Shown one piece after another: positions 18,292 through 28,731 of a DNA stretch of 64,000 nucleotides. The position numbers and the translations under genes were made by a program. Positions within the stretch are counted from its first letter, which is position 1, and every line of letters begins with the position of its first letter. The notes beneath the pieces were generated by a model. That model searched no databases and was not told the origin of the DNA. It saw only the letters and a list, made by a program, of their open reading frames with translations. The stretch is from Calothrix sp. PCC 7103 (GTDB taxonomy: Bacteria > Cyanobacteriota > Cyanobacteriia > Cyanobacteriales > Nostocaceae): contig NZ_KB217478.1 of NCBI RefSeq assembly GCF_000331305.1, forward strand, positions 1,595,679-1,659,678, read 5' to 3'.

Positions 18292-18984
18292 GTGCAAGCA
18301 ACAGAGTTAAAAGAAACGCTGAAATCATTGATAGAGTCAGCTTTTGAGGTAGATATGAATTTAGCAAGGAGGTTAGAAGAGTTAAATCGTTGGGTAAAAA
18401 ATGTCAAACCTGGTTTACTAACAGCTAAACCTTTGGTAAGTTTGCTTTTGTTACAAATAATTCAAGATGCAGAAGCTTGGCTGATACTCCAATCAATGCC
18501 ATCTGAGGAAGAACGACTTGCTGCGTTAAATGTCCTCAGTCCTGCATTAAGGTACTGGTATTGTGAGTTATTTCCCAGATGGTTAAACGAGAACGACCCC
18601 AAATTTTATGTTTGGAGACAGAAAATTATGGCGGGTGAGTTTACTCAAAAAGACGGCGCCTTGATAGAATCTGTGAGTTCGGAGATACAAAAACGTAATA
18701 GTGAAATTGTTCGACGGTATATAGCTGACTTATCGATGGCAACTGATATAATAGTTTGTAGCAGGCAGAAACCGCTTTGTGTACAACTCACAAGTCTCTC
18801 AGATGAACACTCACAATATAAATCGGATGAATGGGAAAATACACTACGTATATGGGCAATAGAAAGAGGACTATTTTTGAGTTACAACCCCGCCACAAGT
18901 AACTATGTGAGTCAAATTGTAAATGTAATAATATATAACAGCAATAATCTGGTGCCTGCTACTTATCTAAAATTTAACTTATAA
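18292..18984 (+). CDS. Hypothetical protein, unknown function
   Basis: I start it at the GTG at 18292, with AAGGA 13-17 bases upstream. The alternative ATG at 18229 lies inside the T tract of the lysS terminator and is unlikely. About 230 aa. The N-terminal half is helical (ARRLEELNRWVKNVKPGLL, then LLLLQIIQDAEAWLILQSM). The C-terminal ~80 residues (KPLCVQLTSLSDEHSQYKSD, then RGLFLSYNPATSNYVSQIVN and LVPATYLKFNL) look like a separate domain that I associate with cyanobacterial proteins of unknown role. The restriction-like strand pattern is weak. A smaller acidic protein follows 90 bp downstream and may be its partner. Confidence 0.6.
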   Translation: MQATELKETLKSLIESAFEVDMNLARRLEELNRWVKNVKPGLLTAKPLVSLLLLQIIQDAEAWLILQSMPSEEERLAALNVLSPALRYWYCELFPRWLNENDPKFYVWRQKIMAGEFTQKDGALIESVSSEIQKRNSEIVRRYIADLSMATDIIVCSRQKPLCVQLTSLSDEHSQYKSDEWENTLRIWAIERGLFLSYNPATSNYVSQIVNVIIYNSNNLVPATYLKFNL

Positions 18985-19074
18985 CCCTATGCCATCACAC
19001 TAATTTTTTTGATTCTGATTTCAATCACTTAAAACAATTATTACATTCCTATTACTTAGAGAATAACAGTTATC

Positions 19075-19497
19075 ATGGTAAATAAGACTATTGATCGTCA
19101 GCAAAGACTAGAAAAGTTTGTGCAAGCTGTAGATGTTGCCCAAGAACTGCAAGATAATATACTTAGATATGGAATAAATGCCGCTTATCTATATTATGAA
19201 GATGTAGATGGAGATTGGTTATCAAAATGGGGAGACGAAGACACACCATTAGAATTAATAACTAGTTTTCTTCTAAGTAATGATTTGGTAGCATTAAATT
19301 TACGAGATATACTTCACGACAAATCAATTCCAGAAATATCTGATTACTTAGACAACTGTATGAATATTTCTACAGAAGAAAATAGAGTATTTGCAGTTAA
19401 AGATTTGCTCATAGGTAGTATCAACAATAAAAGTGGAATAGACTTATTAAATTTAGCGCAACAACTTGTAGATAAACTAGAACATATAATCAAATAA
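19075..19497 (+). CDS. Small acidic hypothetical protein
   Basis: 140 aa, ATG at 19075. Strongly acidic and Leu-rich (QQRLEKFVQAVDVAQELQDN, then YYEDVDGDWLSKWGDEDTPL), cytoplasmic, with no known domain recognised. It follows the 18292 gene in the same direction after 90 bp and could be co-transcribed with it. The acidity would suit an inhibitor or partner protein, but that is speculation. Confidence 0.5.
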   Translation: MVNKTIDRQQRLEKFVQAVDVAQELQDNILRYGINAAYLYYEDVDGDWLSKWGDEDTPLELITSFLLSNDLVALNLRDILHDKSIPEISDYLDNCMNISTEENRVFAVKDLLIGSINNKSGIDLLNLAQQLVDKLEHIIK

Positions 19498-19631
19498 CTT
19501 TGGATACATATATCAAATAATTCTTTCAGCAGATAAAATCATAACTACAGTTCTACCCTAGGGTGATGCAAAACACCCTCGAAATTACCTAGCCTTAAGG
19601 TTAAGAAATTTCAAGCAATAAGAAGGTATTT

Positions 19632-20210
19632 ATGGTAGCTAACTCTAGCGAAATTAAAAAAAGTGTAAACGGTGCCCTCATATCAGGTATAATACTAACA
19701 GTTCTGGGAATAGCAGCAATTGCATTACCAGTAGTATCTACAATATTTGCAGAGACTTGGGTAGCTTTAATCTTAATTACAGCAGGATTTACAAAATTAG
19801 TGTATGCCACCCAAACCCGTCATGAAGGTGGTTTCATCTGGAAGATTTTACTTAGCGCTTTATATATAGCAACAGGTATAATGCTATTCGTCTACCCATT
19901 AACAGGAATTTTAACTTTAACACTGTTACTTGGTAGCTTCTTACTAACCGAAGGTACATTCGAGTTAATCCTAGCATTCCGTATTCGTCCACAACAAAAC
20001 TGGACATGGGCATTAGGTAACGGTATTGTCACCTTAATATTAGGCGCCTTAATATGGTTCCAATTTCCACATAACGCACCTTGGTTAATTGGTACAGGTC
20101 TGGGTGCCAGCATTTTAGCAACAGGTGTATCACGAGTAATGCTATCACTCAACGCGCGTTCAGCATTAAACAGTGCAGACCAAAGCTTAGACCAAGGCGC
20201 CAGTGCTTAA
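19632..20210 (+). CDS. HdeD/DUF308 family membrane protein
   Basis: 192 aa with six evenly spaced transmembrane helices (e.g. ALISGIILTVLGIAAIALPV, LTLTLLLGSFLLTEGTFELI, WLIGTGLGASILATGVSRVM). The helix-hairpin pattern with LLG..L...G matches the HdeD (acid resistance) family. In cyanobacteria the function is untested. Start ATG at 19632. Confidence 0.85.
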   Translation: MVANSSEIKKSVNGALISGIILTVLGIAAIALPVVSTIFAETWVALILITAGFTKLVYATQTRHEGGFIWKILLSALYIATGIMLFVYPLTGILTLTLLLGSFLLTEGTFELILAFRIRPQQNWTWALGNGIVTLILGALIWFQFPHNAPWLIGTGLGASILATGVSRVMLSLNARSALNSADQSLDQGASA

Positions 20211-20217
20211 GTAAACA

Positions 20218-20390
20218 AGGTATAATTGGGACAGGGCTTGCGATGCCCATCCCACAAAAATTATACTTCTCACTCCCTCCTGTCATGAGTCGCGAACGTT
20301 AACGCAGTTTTCCCGTAGGGTAGCATCTCCTCAGTATATTTATTTACCACAGAGACACAGAGAGAAGAAAAAGAGATTTAAGATTGGCGC
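20218..20390. repeat. Degenerate repeats between HdeD-like and DUF4058 genes
   Basis: Contains a GGGACAGGGCTTGCGATGCCCATCCCAC-type palindrome (about 20228-20253), then fragments CAGTTTTCCCGTAGGGTAGCAT and ACCACAGAGACACAGAG that also occur near 4012 and 4370. No gene. Confidence 0.55.
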
Positions 20391-21146
20391 CTACGAAATT
20401 ATACTTCGTAACCAAACTTCATTTTCTTTAGATAATTTAGGCGTACAAGCTTGTTTATAATCAATACCTAGTGCAAATCTGGCACGGTCATAAACTTTAT
20501 GCAACAAAGATTGTAAATCTAAAACAGGTTCATTTTCACCAAAGCGTAAAGGAACTGGAATACTTGGTATTATTTGTTGCAGGTTAAATGCATAGAGTTG
20601 TGCTTTTGGACGCTGGTAACTACGGCTAATCATAATTCTATAGTCTGAAGGAATAACGGCGCCCATCGGAAAAGGTTCACCACCCCGCAATAAATCTATT
20701 TCAATTAAATGAGTGGCACTAATTAGAATTTTTTGGCGCTTTTGTAAATATGTACTACGCCCTTCACCTGTACGCTTGTTTTTAGGCGATATTAATTCTA
20801 TTACTGTAACAACATTTCCAGTGGCACCTTCACGAATTTCCAAAAACCGCTCTTGTACTTCCTCGGCAATTGGAATTTCAATATTTAGCGGTTGAGTAAT
20901 TGGTTCTAAAGTAACTGTTTGTGTTGTGCTTTGCGAAGAAGCAGTTACAGAAACATCTGGAATTCCAACCAGTATATTATTACCATCATCACTAAGATAT
21001 ACACGCTTCTCAACGGCAACGCGGTAATCTCTACTGAGGCAATCATCGAGTGCATCAGCAATTGCTACAATCATACGACTATGAAATTCTGACCAAAATT
21101 CTGGATTTTCTAGGTAAGGATTCATGCCTGGTAGTGGTGAGGGCAT
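20391..21146 (-). CDS. DUF4058 family protein
   Basis: 251 aa. The start MPSPLPGMNPYLENPEFWSE is the signature of DUF4058, a cyanobacteria- and planctomycete-rich family. Also visible are YRVAVEKRVYL, VVTVIELISPKNKRTGEGR and EIDLLRGGEPFP. The VIELISPKNK segment resembles the E-x-K part of restriction-like nucleases such as Uma2, but no activity is established. It is a single gene with a clear ATG start. Confidence 0.9.
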   Translation of the reverse strand: MPSPLPGMNPYLENPEFWSEFHSRMIVAIADALDDCLSRDYRVAVEKRVYLSDDGNNILVGIPDVSVTASSQSTTQTVTLEPITQPLNIEIPIAEEVQERFLEIREGATGNVVTVIELISPKNKRTGEGRSTYLQKRQKILISATHLIEIDLLRGGEPFPMGAVIPSDYRIMISRSYQRPKAQLYAFNLQQIIPSIPVPLRFGENEPVLDLQSLLHKVYDRARFALGIDYKQACTPKLSKENEVWLRSIIS

Positions 21147-21291
21147 GGTTGTATTATTTTTAGTTAGTTTTATATTACTTATTTTAATCGAGTTTAATCA
21201 CTATGATCTAATATACTGTAAAACTATATTATGATTTTGGCGGGCAGGGATGCCCGCTCCACAAGACAAGACAAAACAAGACAAGAAAAAT

Positions 21292-22179
21292 TCAATTTGC
21301 TAGCCAGAGTGCTACATTTTTTACATAGGCATGAATGTCATCTAGTGCGCGTGGTTCTGTTTTCATTCCGTTTCCGGGTGGTTCATCTACAAAACTGGGG
21401 CAACCTTTTTCAATGTCCCAGTTATAATCTACTACGTGATGGAAGCTGGAGTTTGTGACGGCACGTCCCAAGTTATTTCCTTGGGCATCTTGATGATGGT
21501 CGATAGCTACTACTAAGTTAAAGTCGCGTCCTGTTATTATACTTTTACTTTTTGCAATTACACGCGCGTATTTATTATTTGCAGGCGCCCCTATACCTCC
21601 TTCGTGTGGATGTGCTGGGAAGTATTCGATAGTTCCTGATGGTGAGTTGGGGTTTTTAAAAAGTTCGTGTGATTCGAGTACGGTTATTTTTTGATAGTCA
21701 CCATTGGCGCCAGAATGATAGTTGGGAAAGTTAATATAAGTTGTATAAGGGTCATCACGAGTTAGACGTGCTGTATCTGGGTCAGGGTTTTTTGTATGGA
21801 AGTAATGAGTATCACCTATATCTATTAATCCACACATGGAACATCCCATGTCTTGATGGTCGCGTGTTGTTAATATACCACCACCACGTTGACGAAATGC
21901 ATTGATACCTGCTATGTCTTTTTCGCTTAGTCCTTCACCAACATCTAAAGCAAATAGCCAAAGTTCGTTAAAGTCAGATTGGTCAAGCGAGCTTAATATC
22001 GGGTCATTACCTTCAGCATCTGTCACCCTGTCACGTCCGAATACTTCAAACAATGTATTTCCAGATTCATCCCGTAACGATGCTAAATAATTTTGTAGCA
22101 TTGAGAAACGCGCAATACTCCAATCATCTTCGGTAGTAGGAATTGTGGTTTGTAGAAGAATACGAATTGGTCTAGCCAT
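21292..22179 (-). CDS. Conserved hypothetical protein, glutamine-amidotransferase-like fold
   Basis: 295 aa. IRILLQTTIPTTEDDWSIAR, FNELWLFALDVGEGLSEKDI and INAFRQRGGGILTTRDHQDM suggest the Rossmann-like class I amidotransferase/ThuA-type fold, with a Cys pair in MGCSMCG. His-rich parts (YFPAHPHEGGIG, VVAIDHHQD, SSFHHVVDYNWD) could bind metal. No catalytic triad can be assigned and I do not know the substrate. Cytoplasmic; start ATG at 22179. Confidence 0.65.
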   Translation of the reverse strand: MARPIRILLQTTIPTTEDDWSIARFSMLQNYLASLRDESGNTLFEVFGRDRVTDAEGNDPILSSLDQSDFNELWLFALDVGEGLSEKDIAGINAFRQRGGGILTTRDHQDMGCSMCGLIDIGDTHYFHTKNPDPDTARLTRDDPYTTYINFPNYHSGANGDYQKITVLESHELFKNPNSPSGTIEYFPAHPHEGGIGAPANNKYARVIAKSKSIITGRDFNLVVAIDHHQDAQGNNLGRAVTNSSFHHVVDYNWDIEKGCPSFVDEPPGNGMKTEPRALDDIHAYVKNVALWLAN

Positions 22180-22312
22180 TTTTGCTCTCTTTAAGATAAG
22201 GCACTTTTTCGATTTACTTTATATATATGAACTATTGTGTCGCACCATAGTGACTGTAAAGTATAAAAATTAAATCGAACGATGAATTGCTAAACATAGA
22301 TAAGATACACCG

Positions 22313-22744
22313 TCAATGCTCATTTCCATCATAAATCCACATCGCCTGAGAATTTCCAGCTTTATTAAACCCACACTTCTCATAAAAAGCAATAGCTTCG
22401 CCATCTGCGACTAACATTTGCATATGGAAACCCTCGTACCGTCTCTTCAACATCTCTACTAGCGTTTTTCCTATTCCTTGCCCTTGATAGTCGGGATGTA
22501 CTAGTAGATGAGGATAATAAACTACCAACGAACCATCAGAAATAGCATTTCCGATACCAACTAATTGTGTATCATCCCACGCGGAAACAAGATAATGGGA
22601 GTTGAGCAAAGCTTGATGTAATGAATGTGGCTTCATAACTGAAGACCAACGGTTAGCTTTGTACAACAGAACAACCTGTATCATTTCAATATCCCGCGTT
22701 TCAGAAAATACAATAGTCATAAATTTATTTATACAGGCAGTCAT
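22313..22744 (-). CDS. GNAT family N-acetyltransferase
   Basis: 143 aa. The acetyl-CoA binding motif is HPDYQGQGIGKTLVEMLKRR (about residues 86-105), followed by FYEKCGF near the end, the usual GNAT C-terminal signature. The start is uncertain: ATG at 22744 or the ATG eight codons later (MTIVFSETRDIEMIQVVLLY), the latter looking more family-like. Substrate unknown. Confidence 0.88.
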   Translation of the reverse strand: MTACINKFMTIVFSETRDIEMIQVVLLYKANRWSSVMKPHSLHQALLNSHYLVSAWDDTQLVGIGNAISDGSLVVYYPHLLVHPDYQGQGIGKTLVEMLKRRYEGFHMQMLVADGEAIAFYEKCGFNKAGNSQAMWIYDGNEH

Positions 22745-23186
22745 TAAAGGGGAATTGCAGATAAAACGGGTTTGACAAAATCACAACAGTAAGCCTGCGT
22801 ATAATTTAAATCCACCTCGCATACAGTAATTATGATGCATCTGCGGAAAAACATCTGTTAATCGCAAACCGGGCTATATTAAACCTTATAAATTATTTCC
22901 GCAAGATTTGTGGTGACTTGATGTTCAAATTAGTACCTTTGTAACAAAAAGTTAACTTCTTGTGGGATGCCCACTCCACAAGATGATAATTTGAATTAAA
23001 GAAAATTCCTCAATAGTTCGGTAAACCTCATCAACTCTTCAAGCACTGGTGAAGAAATAACGCAGAAAATTAAGCTATTTAAAGCAAAAGCGACAAAAAC
23101 AGCTAGAGTACGGTAAGCTCATAACGCGCGTTTATATAAACGATTGTTACAATCAAAGTAAGAAAACAAGTAGAGGAGCAACCAGG
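22745..23186. other. Spacer before the DUF4870 gene
   Basis: About 440 bp. One partial GTGGGATGCCCACTCCACAAG repeat at 22962-22982; otherwise nothing recognised. GTAGAGGAG just before 23187 is the probable ribosome-binding site of the next gene. Confidence 0.5.
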
Positions 23187-23561
23187 ATGCAAACGTCATT
23201 CGATTCTGATAAGCGTAAACTGTTGTCCTGTCTGTGTCATGGCGCCATTTTTTTAAGTACAACGGTTTTATCGGTGGGAATTCCGATTGCAATTTACTTT
23301 GTTTCGGATGACCCAGTAGTTAAGAACAACGCCAAAGAGTCGATAAACTTTCACTTTAATGTTTGGTTTTGGGCACTTTTAATTGGTATACCTATAGCAA
23401 TTATTTCTTTTATAACCCTAGGTATAGGTGGATTTTTACTATCTCCTGTTATAGGGCTTGGTTTTTTAATACATTGGGGGTTAACCATCGTCGCACTGCT
23501 GCACTGTTTTAGCCAACCTGATGAACCATTCCGTTACCCATTTATTTTTAGAGTATTTTAA
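23187..23561 (+). CDS. DUF4870 (Tic20-like) membrane protein
   Basis: 124 aa with three to four transmembrane helices. The spacing of KLLSCLCHGAIFLS, the DDPVVKNNAKESINFHFNVW loop and a final Pro/Phe-rich tail matches DUF4870, a small membrane family distantly related to Tic20. Start ATG at 23187 behind GAGGAG. Function unknown. Confidence 0.85.
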   Translation: MQTSFDSDKRKLLSCLCHGAIFLSTTVLSVGIPIAIYFVSDDPVVKNNAKESINFHFNVWFWALLIGIPIAIISFITLGIGGFLLSPVIGLGFLIHWGLTIVALLHCFSQPDEPFRYPFIFRVF

Positions 23562-23570
23562 TTAGCCTTT

Positions 23571-23605
23571 AGAAACCCGGTTTCTTGAAGAAACCAGGTT
23601 TCTTT
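23571..23605. terminator. GAAACC-family hairpin between convergent genes
   Basis: AGAAACCCGGTTTCTTGAAG followed by AAACCAGGTTTCTTTT forms stems on both strands between the convergent DUF4870 and pentapeptide genes; a T run follows on the plus strand. Confidence 0.6.
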
Positions 23606-24024
23606 TACTTATACATCTTTCCATCAGGCATTATGGCGCCGTCCCATGTTGCTCCAATAGTATATGCTCCGTAAAGGTTTGCTTCGAGTAATTCTGCTGC
23701 CGTTAAATCTGCATCTATTAAATGTGCCATTTTTAATTCTGCTTTCTTTAATACAGCACCAGTAAGTTTCGCTTCATATAATTTTGCGCCACTTAGATTT
23801 GCACCACTGAGGTCGGCGCCACTTAGATTTGCACCAACAAGTGACGCTTCGGTTAAATCAGCACCCATTAAGTTTGCTTGACTTAAATCTGCTTCACAAA
23901 TCGTGGCGCCGTGTAAATTTGCCCCACTCAAATCTACACCGTTGAGATAACTACCAATCAGATTTACGCCCTTAAAATTTCTTTCACCTGATTTGTATCT
24001 CAATAAAAGTTCGTCGATACTCAT
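23605..24024 (-). CDS. Pentapeptide repeat protein
   Basis: 139 aa. From about residue 18 to 125 it consists of A(D/N)LxxA pentapeptides (e.g. GANLSGADLSGANLSGAKLY), which fold into a right-handed quadrilateral beta helix. It has neither signal peptide nor extra domain, so it should be cytoplasmic. The function of such short proteins in cyanobacteria is unknown. It ends next to the hairpin shared with the DUF4870 gene. Confidence 0.93.
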   Translation of the reverse strand: MSIDELLLRYKSGERNFKGVNLIGSYLNGVDLSGANLHGATICEADLSQANLMGADLTEASLVGANLSGADLSGANLSGAKLYEAKLTGAVLKKAELKMAHLIDADLTAAELLEANLYGAYTIGATWDGAIMPDGKMYK

Positions 24025-24259
24025 AACACTCTGATTAAAACTTGTTTTATTAGATTCACTAATATTTTAATATTTAACAGTAATTGTTGTTACTTATCGT
24101 TTAATTTAAAAAGTTCTATATTATTCTAAACCTAAAATTCAGCGATTTATTTGTACAACTAATAACATATAAATATTATTTCCATAATTTGGTTATACCT
24201 CTAATCTACCAAAAGTATGATGCAAAACAAAATGTGTTTGGCATAAAGCAATATTAAAT

Positions 24260-26353
24260 CTAATCATTATCTAGGCGACTGAAAAAACACACACATTGTT
24301 GCCACCAGCGAGCTGTTAAAATCATGCTATTCATCTCCCATATTCCCAAAAGCTTTATCCTCCAAGGGTTTTCTATAAAGCTAAAAAATGGTAAATGCCC
24401 AATGGCAGCATCTAAACTAAAATTCAAATAATCATAATCTAACCAGTTATCTTTAAGTCTCCAACCTACACGGTTCGCAAAATCAATACCTGTTTCACCA
24501 AATTTGACATTATCTTTACCAATGACCATTGCTAAAACATAATCGTTAGGTTGGGTTGATTTTAAACTTTCCCAAATTTGCTTCTGAACACTAAAACCAA
24601 AACGTCCACCGCTATACTTTACCCAAAGACTATCAATAGTATAAATGTCTTGATAAGGTAAATTATTAATATCTTCTGGCTTGAGATAGATGTTTTGATG
24701 AGCAAGCTCCAGTAAAATATGCGTTGTTTCATTATTTGCTTCTTGCCATTTTCCAGATTTGAGTAAATCGTGTAACTTTTGGTAATTGGCGCCAAAATTT
24801 AAAGATATATCTTCTATATTTACTTTGTCTGTGAACAATGTTTGATTTAGCAGAATTTCAATAATGCCTTTTGTTCCCCATAACCAAAAGTATGGTTTAA
24901 TATTTAATGAACCTAACTCGATTTGTAATTGAGTAATCCAACTTGCTGCCGTTAACCCTAATGCTTGGCGCCTTTGTTTTAAAGTACTAAGTAGAATATT
25001 TGTGAACTGTTCTAAATTTTCTTTGGGTGATGCGGCAATTACACATTGTCCTCTATTATGATGTAGAGACGTTACATGTAACGTCTCTACCCATTCCTGT
25101 ATTAAATTTGGACAATCTAAAATAATAATTTGTTGTGTATTGGGTATTTTTTGTAACTGCTTTTTTAGCCACGAACGAGTCATTTTTAGAGTTGAAGATA
25201 ATGCCAGTAATGTTTCACCATCAGGTGTTTTTTCAATACTCGCACGTAAATACAACAAAACGGCGCCATGTTCCAATTCCAATAGTTTAATTATACTAGA
25301 ACGCAAAGCAGCCGATGTTGCTGGTTGAAATAAATAGTCTACGTCAAAACCACCATCCGCACGTAGTATTTCAATAATTTCTTGACAAGCATCACTAGGT
25401 GGAAGTCCTTCAATAACTAAAGCTTTCCGCAAAGGATGCTGTTTACCTTTACTACTTTTCAAACCCAAAATTAATTGTCCTACCCCTTCAACTATCCGCT
25501 TAGGGGTTTGCAGAGAGTACTCCTGATAAGCTTCAGTTATTCCAATACTTCGGTTCTGCTGGTTAATTAATCTTAATTGTTGATTTGTCTTATCTATATA
25601 TGAGAGCGTTTGCTGATAAACATACTTATATAAGCCATCTGCATCTATTACACCTTGTGCATCTGCCGCATCACCAAGCAACCCTTGCATGAGATAATAC
25701 GTAAATAATCCATGTTGCAACTCTGGAAATTCCCAAGATAACTGGTCTTGGTCGCAAGATAGTAAAGCATAAAATCCTTTACTTTTAGCCGCACGTTGTC
25801 GCAACAAATTTACTAACTGGTTCGTAGGATTTTCTTCGTTTTCATTATCTCCTTTGGCGCCAAATAAAGTCATTCCCCCACTATGACAAGCATCCAACCA
25901 AACCACCTGCTGCTGTGCTGGACAACTTTCGAGAGTTTTTAACAATTCTTGTAAACTTAAACCCGTGGTGCCTAAATTATCCTTATGCGTATCTTGTAAA
26001 CAAAGAACTACACACTCGCTATTATCAATAATTCCATGCCCAGAAAAATAAAATATCACCGTATCTTGAGGTTTTGCCAAGGTAACAATTTTTCGTAAAC
26101 TGCCGCGAACTGCTTCTAGGTATGGAAGTTCCGAAGCAAAATCATGATGAACCATTACTTGAAGAAGTGGAAACCCTTGTGTCGCTTGTTGTAAAGCATC
26201 CGCTAAACCCTGACAATCTTGAGATGAATAATTTAAATAAGGTATTTGGTTATCTTGGTATTGATTTACACCTATTAACAACTGCCATATTTTGGCGGCG
26301 CCTGTTTCTAGAGCATTAGTTGAGTTACTGGTACGAATAGCTACAGGAGACAT
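24260..26353 (-). CDS. Caspase-like (C14) protease fused to a GUN4 domain
   Basis: 697 aa. Residues about 20-265 form a metacaspase/orthocaspase domain with catalytic His106 (FYFSGHGI) and Cys156 (DACHSGG), both intact. A middle region (about 290-500) has no family I recognise. Residues about 523-655 form a GUN4 domain: LLKSGKWQEANNET, IDSLWVKYSGGRFGFSVQKQ, NRVGWRL and AIGHLP. GUN4 binds porphyrins or bilins and activates Mg chelatase. A short tail (FSFIENPWRIKLLGIWEMNS) follows. The gene lies 64 bp downstream of por in the same direction. A 28-bp perfect SIR palindrome (25063-25090) lies in frame within the middle region. The fusion suggests proteolysis gated by tetrapyrroles; this is inference. 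Confidence 0.9.
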   Translation of the reverse strand: MSPVAIRTSNSTNALETGAAKIWQLLIGVNQYQDNQIPYLNYSSQDCQGLADALQQATQGFPLLQVMVHHDFASELPYLEAVRGSLRKIVTLAKPQDTVIFYFSGHGIIDNSECVVLCLQDTHKDNLGTTGLSLQELLKTLESCPAQQQVVWLDACHSGGMTLFGAKGDNENEENPTNQLVNLLRQRAAKSKGFYALLSCDQDQLSWEFPELQHGLFTYYLMQGLLGDAADAQGVIDADGLYKYVYQQTLSYIDKTNQQLRLINQQNRSIGITEAYQEYSLQTPKRIVEGVGQLILGLKSSKGKQHPLRKALVIEGLPPSDACQEIIEILRADGGFDVDYLFQPATSAALRSSIIKLLELEHGAVLLYLRASIEKTPDGETLLALSSTLKMTRSWLKKQLQKIPNTQQIIILDCPNLIQEWVETLHVTSLHHNRGQCVIAASPKENLEQFTNILLSTLKQRRQALGLTAASWITQLQIELGSLNIKPYFWLWGTKGIIEILLNQTLFTDKVNIEDISLNFGANYQKLHDLLKSGKWQEANNETTHILLELAHQNIYLKPEDINNLPYQDIYTIDSLWVKYSGGRFGFSVQKQIWESLKSTQPNDYVLAMVIGKDNVKFGETGIDFANRVGWRLKDNWLDYDYLNFSLDAAIGHLPFFSFIENPWRIKLLGIWEMNSMILTARWWQQCVCFFSRLDND
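25063..25090. repeat. SIR palindrome inside the caspase-GUN4 coding region
   Basis: A perfect 28-bp palindrome with arms GTAGAGACGTTACA, read in frame as part of VETLHVTSLHHN in the linker between the two domains. It belongs to the same family as the intergenic copies. Confidence 0.9.
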
Positions 26354-26417
26354 TTTGACTCTGTGGTAAAAAAATATTTGTATGCACAGGCATCCCTGCC
26401 TGTGCTACAAGATAATA

Positions 26418-27719
<1,302 letters not shown>

Positions 27720-28247
27720 TTAAATCCAATGTTTGGGGTAAGTTCTTTTTGCTACTAAATTATTGAAAGCATATGTGCAGGAGAGTATAATTATTGACCC
27801 TGCTAAGACTGGAGCAAATAAAAATCCCCACGAAGCGTGACTCATTGCTCCAACAAGTGCTACTGCTCCACCAGGAGGATGAACTGTTTTAGTTAGCAGC
27901 ATTAATTTAATTGCTACTGCAACAGAAGCTGCTTGAACCCACGGAGCAGAACCAAATAAACTAACCAAAATAATACAGGTTAAAGCTCCGAGAATATTCC
28001 CTCCAATTACGTTACGAGGTTGTGCTAGAGGACTTTCTGGTACCGCATATAACAGTACTGCACTTGCTCCAAACGGCGCCGCGATTAATGGATAGTTTGT
28101 ATGTAATGATAGGTATACTAGAGATGCTATACTGAAAAAGCTGCCTATCCCTGACAGTAAAATTTGTCTATAGGAGAAGTTTGGCTGATGTACAGAACTT
28201 TTATAGAGTTTTGAAAAATATCGTTTCACTTTATCTGACTTTTGCAT
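27720..28247 (-). CDS. HPP family membrane protein, possible nitrite channel
   Basis: 175 aa, four transmembrane helices. The signature HPPGGAVALVGA gives the family its name; APFGASAVLL and QPRNVIGGNILGA are further conserved parts. Cyanobacterial and plastid members have been linked to nitrite transport; no nitrate-assimilation gene is adjacent, so this is family knowledge, not context. Start ATG at 28247. Confidence 0.9.
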   Translation of the reverse strand: MQKSDKVKRYFSKLYKSSVHQPNFSYRQILLSGIGSFFSIASLVYLSLHTNYPLIAAPFGASAVLLYAVPESPLAQPRNVIGGNILGALTCIILVSLFGSAPWVQAASVAVAIKLMLLTKTVHPPGGAVALVGAMSHASWGFLFAPVLAGSIIILSCTYAFNNLVAKRTYPKHWI

Positions 28248-28438
28248 AAATGTTGCCTAAATCCCTGACAGGGGCGCCTTGATTGGTTGATGGTGCCTGA
28301 TTTCCTTTGTATTATGTCATGATAACTTAATATTTGCTCAAAATGTAGCTAAATATACAGAATTGGTGTTTAACTTTATTGATAGCAATGATAATTATGA
28401 GCAATGCTCTACATCGCGCATCAAGCAGCACTATACTA

Positions 28439-28537
28439 TAGCAATCCTATATGAGTCGTGAAAATTATATCCGCGTAGAGACGCGATTAATCGCGTCTCT
28501 ACAACGTGCGGGTTACACAAATGATTTAGGACTGCTA
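28439..28537 (-). mobile_element. 99-bp MITE, copy B, inverted and identical to copy A
   Basis: Identical over 99 bases to the element at 6925-7023, in the opposite orientation, with ends TAGCAATCCTA and TAGGACTGCTA and flanking TA on both sides. Its centre is a SIR palindrome (28475-28502). Confidence 0.85.
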
Positions 28538-28654
28538 TAGTAGTCTGTGTCAAAAGTTTTGGTGAGTTCTCTTCTTTTATTTCTTCCTTTGCGCCCTTCG
28601 CGTACTTTGCGGTTCGTTTTTTGTACTCCCCAAAACTAATGACACAGACTACTA
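28538..28654. mobile_element. 117-bp MITE-like element abutting copy B
   Basis: The ends TAGTAGTCTGTGTC and GACACAGACTACTA are inverted repeats extending imperfectly to about 25 bp each (through AAGTTTTGG / CCAAAACT). The interior carries CTTTGCGCCCTTCGCG. It begins at the base after the 99-bp MITE. No other copy was seen in the window. Confidence 0.6.
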
Positions 28655-28731
28655 GACTTAAAATAAGTAACAACTTCATCCAAATCTATGAATGTGAGTA
28701 ATCAGTGATTATCAGTGATTATAAAAATTTA

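Noticed and set aside
28431-28679. 82-codon minus-strand frame
   Set aside because: It is made of two MITE-like elements; the end matches the N-terminus of the 6942 frame only because both contain the same MITE.
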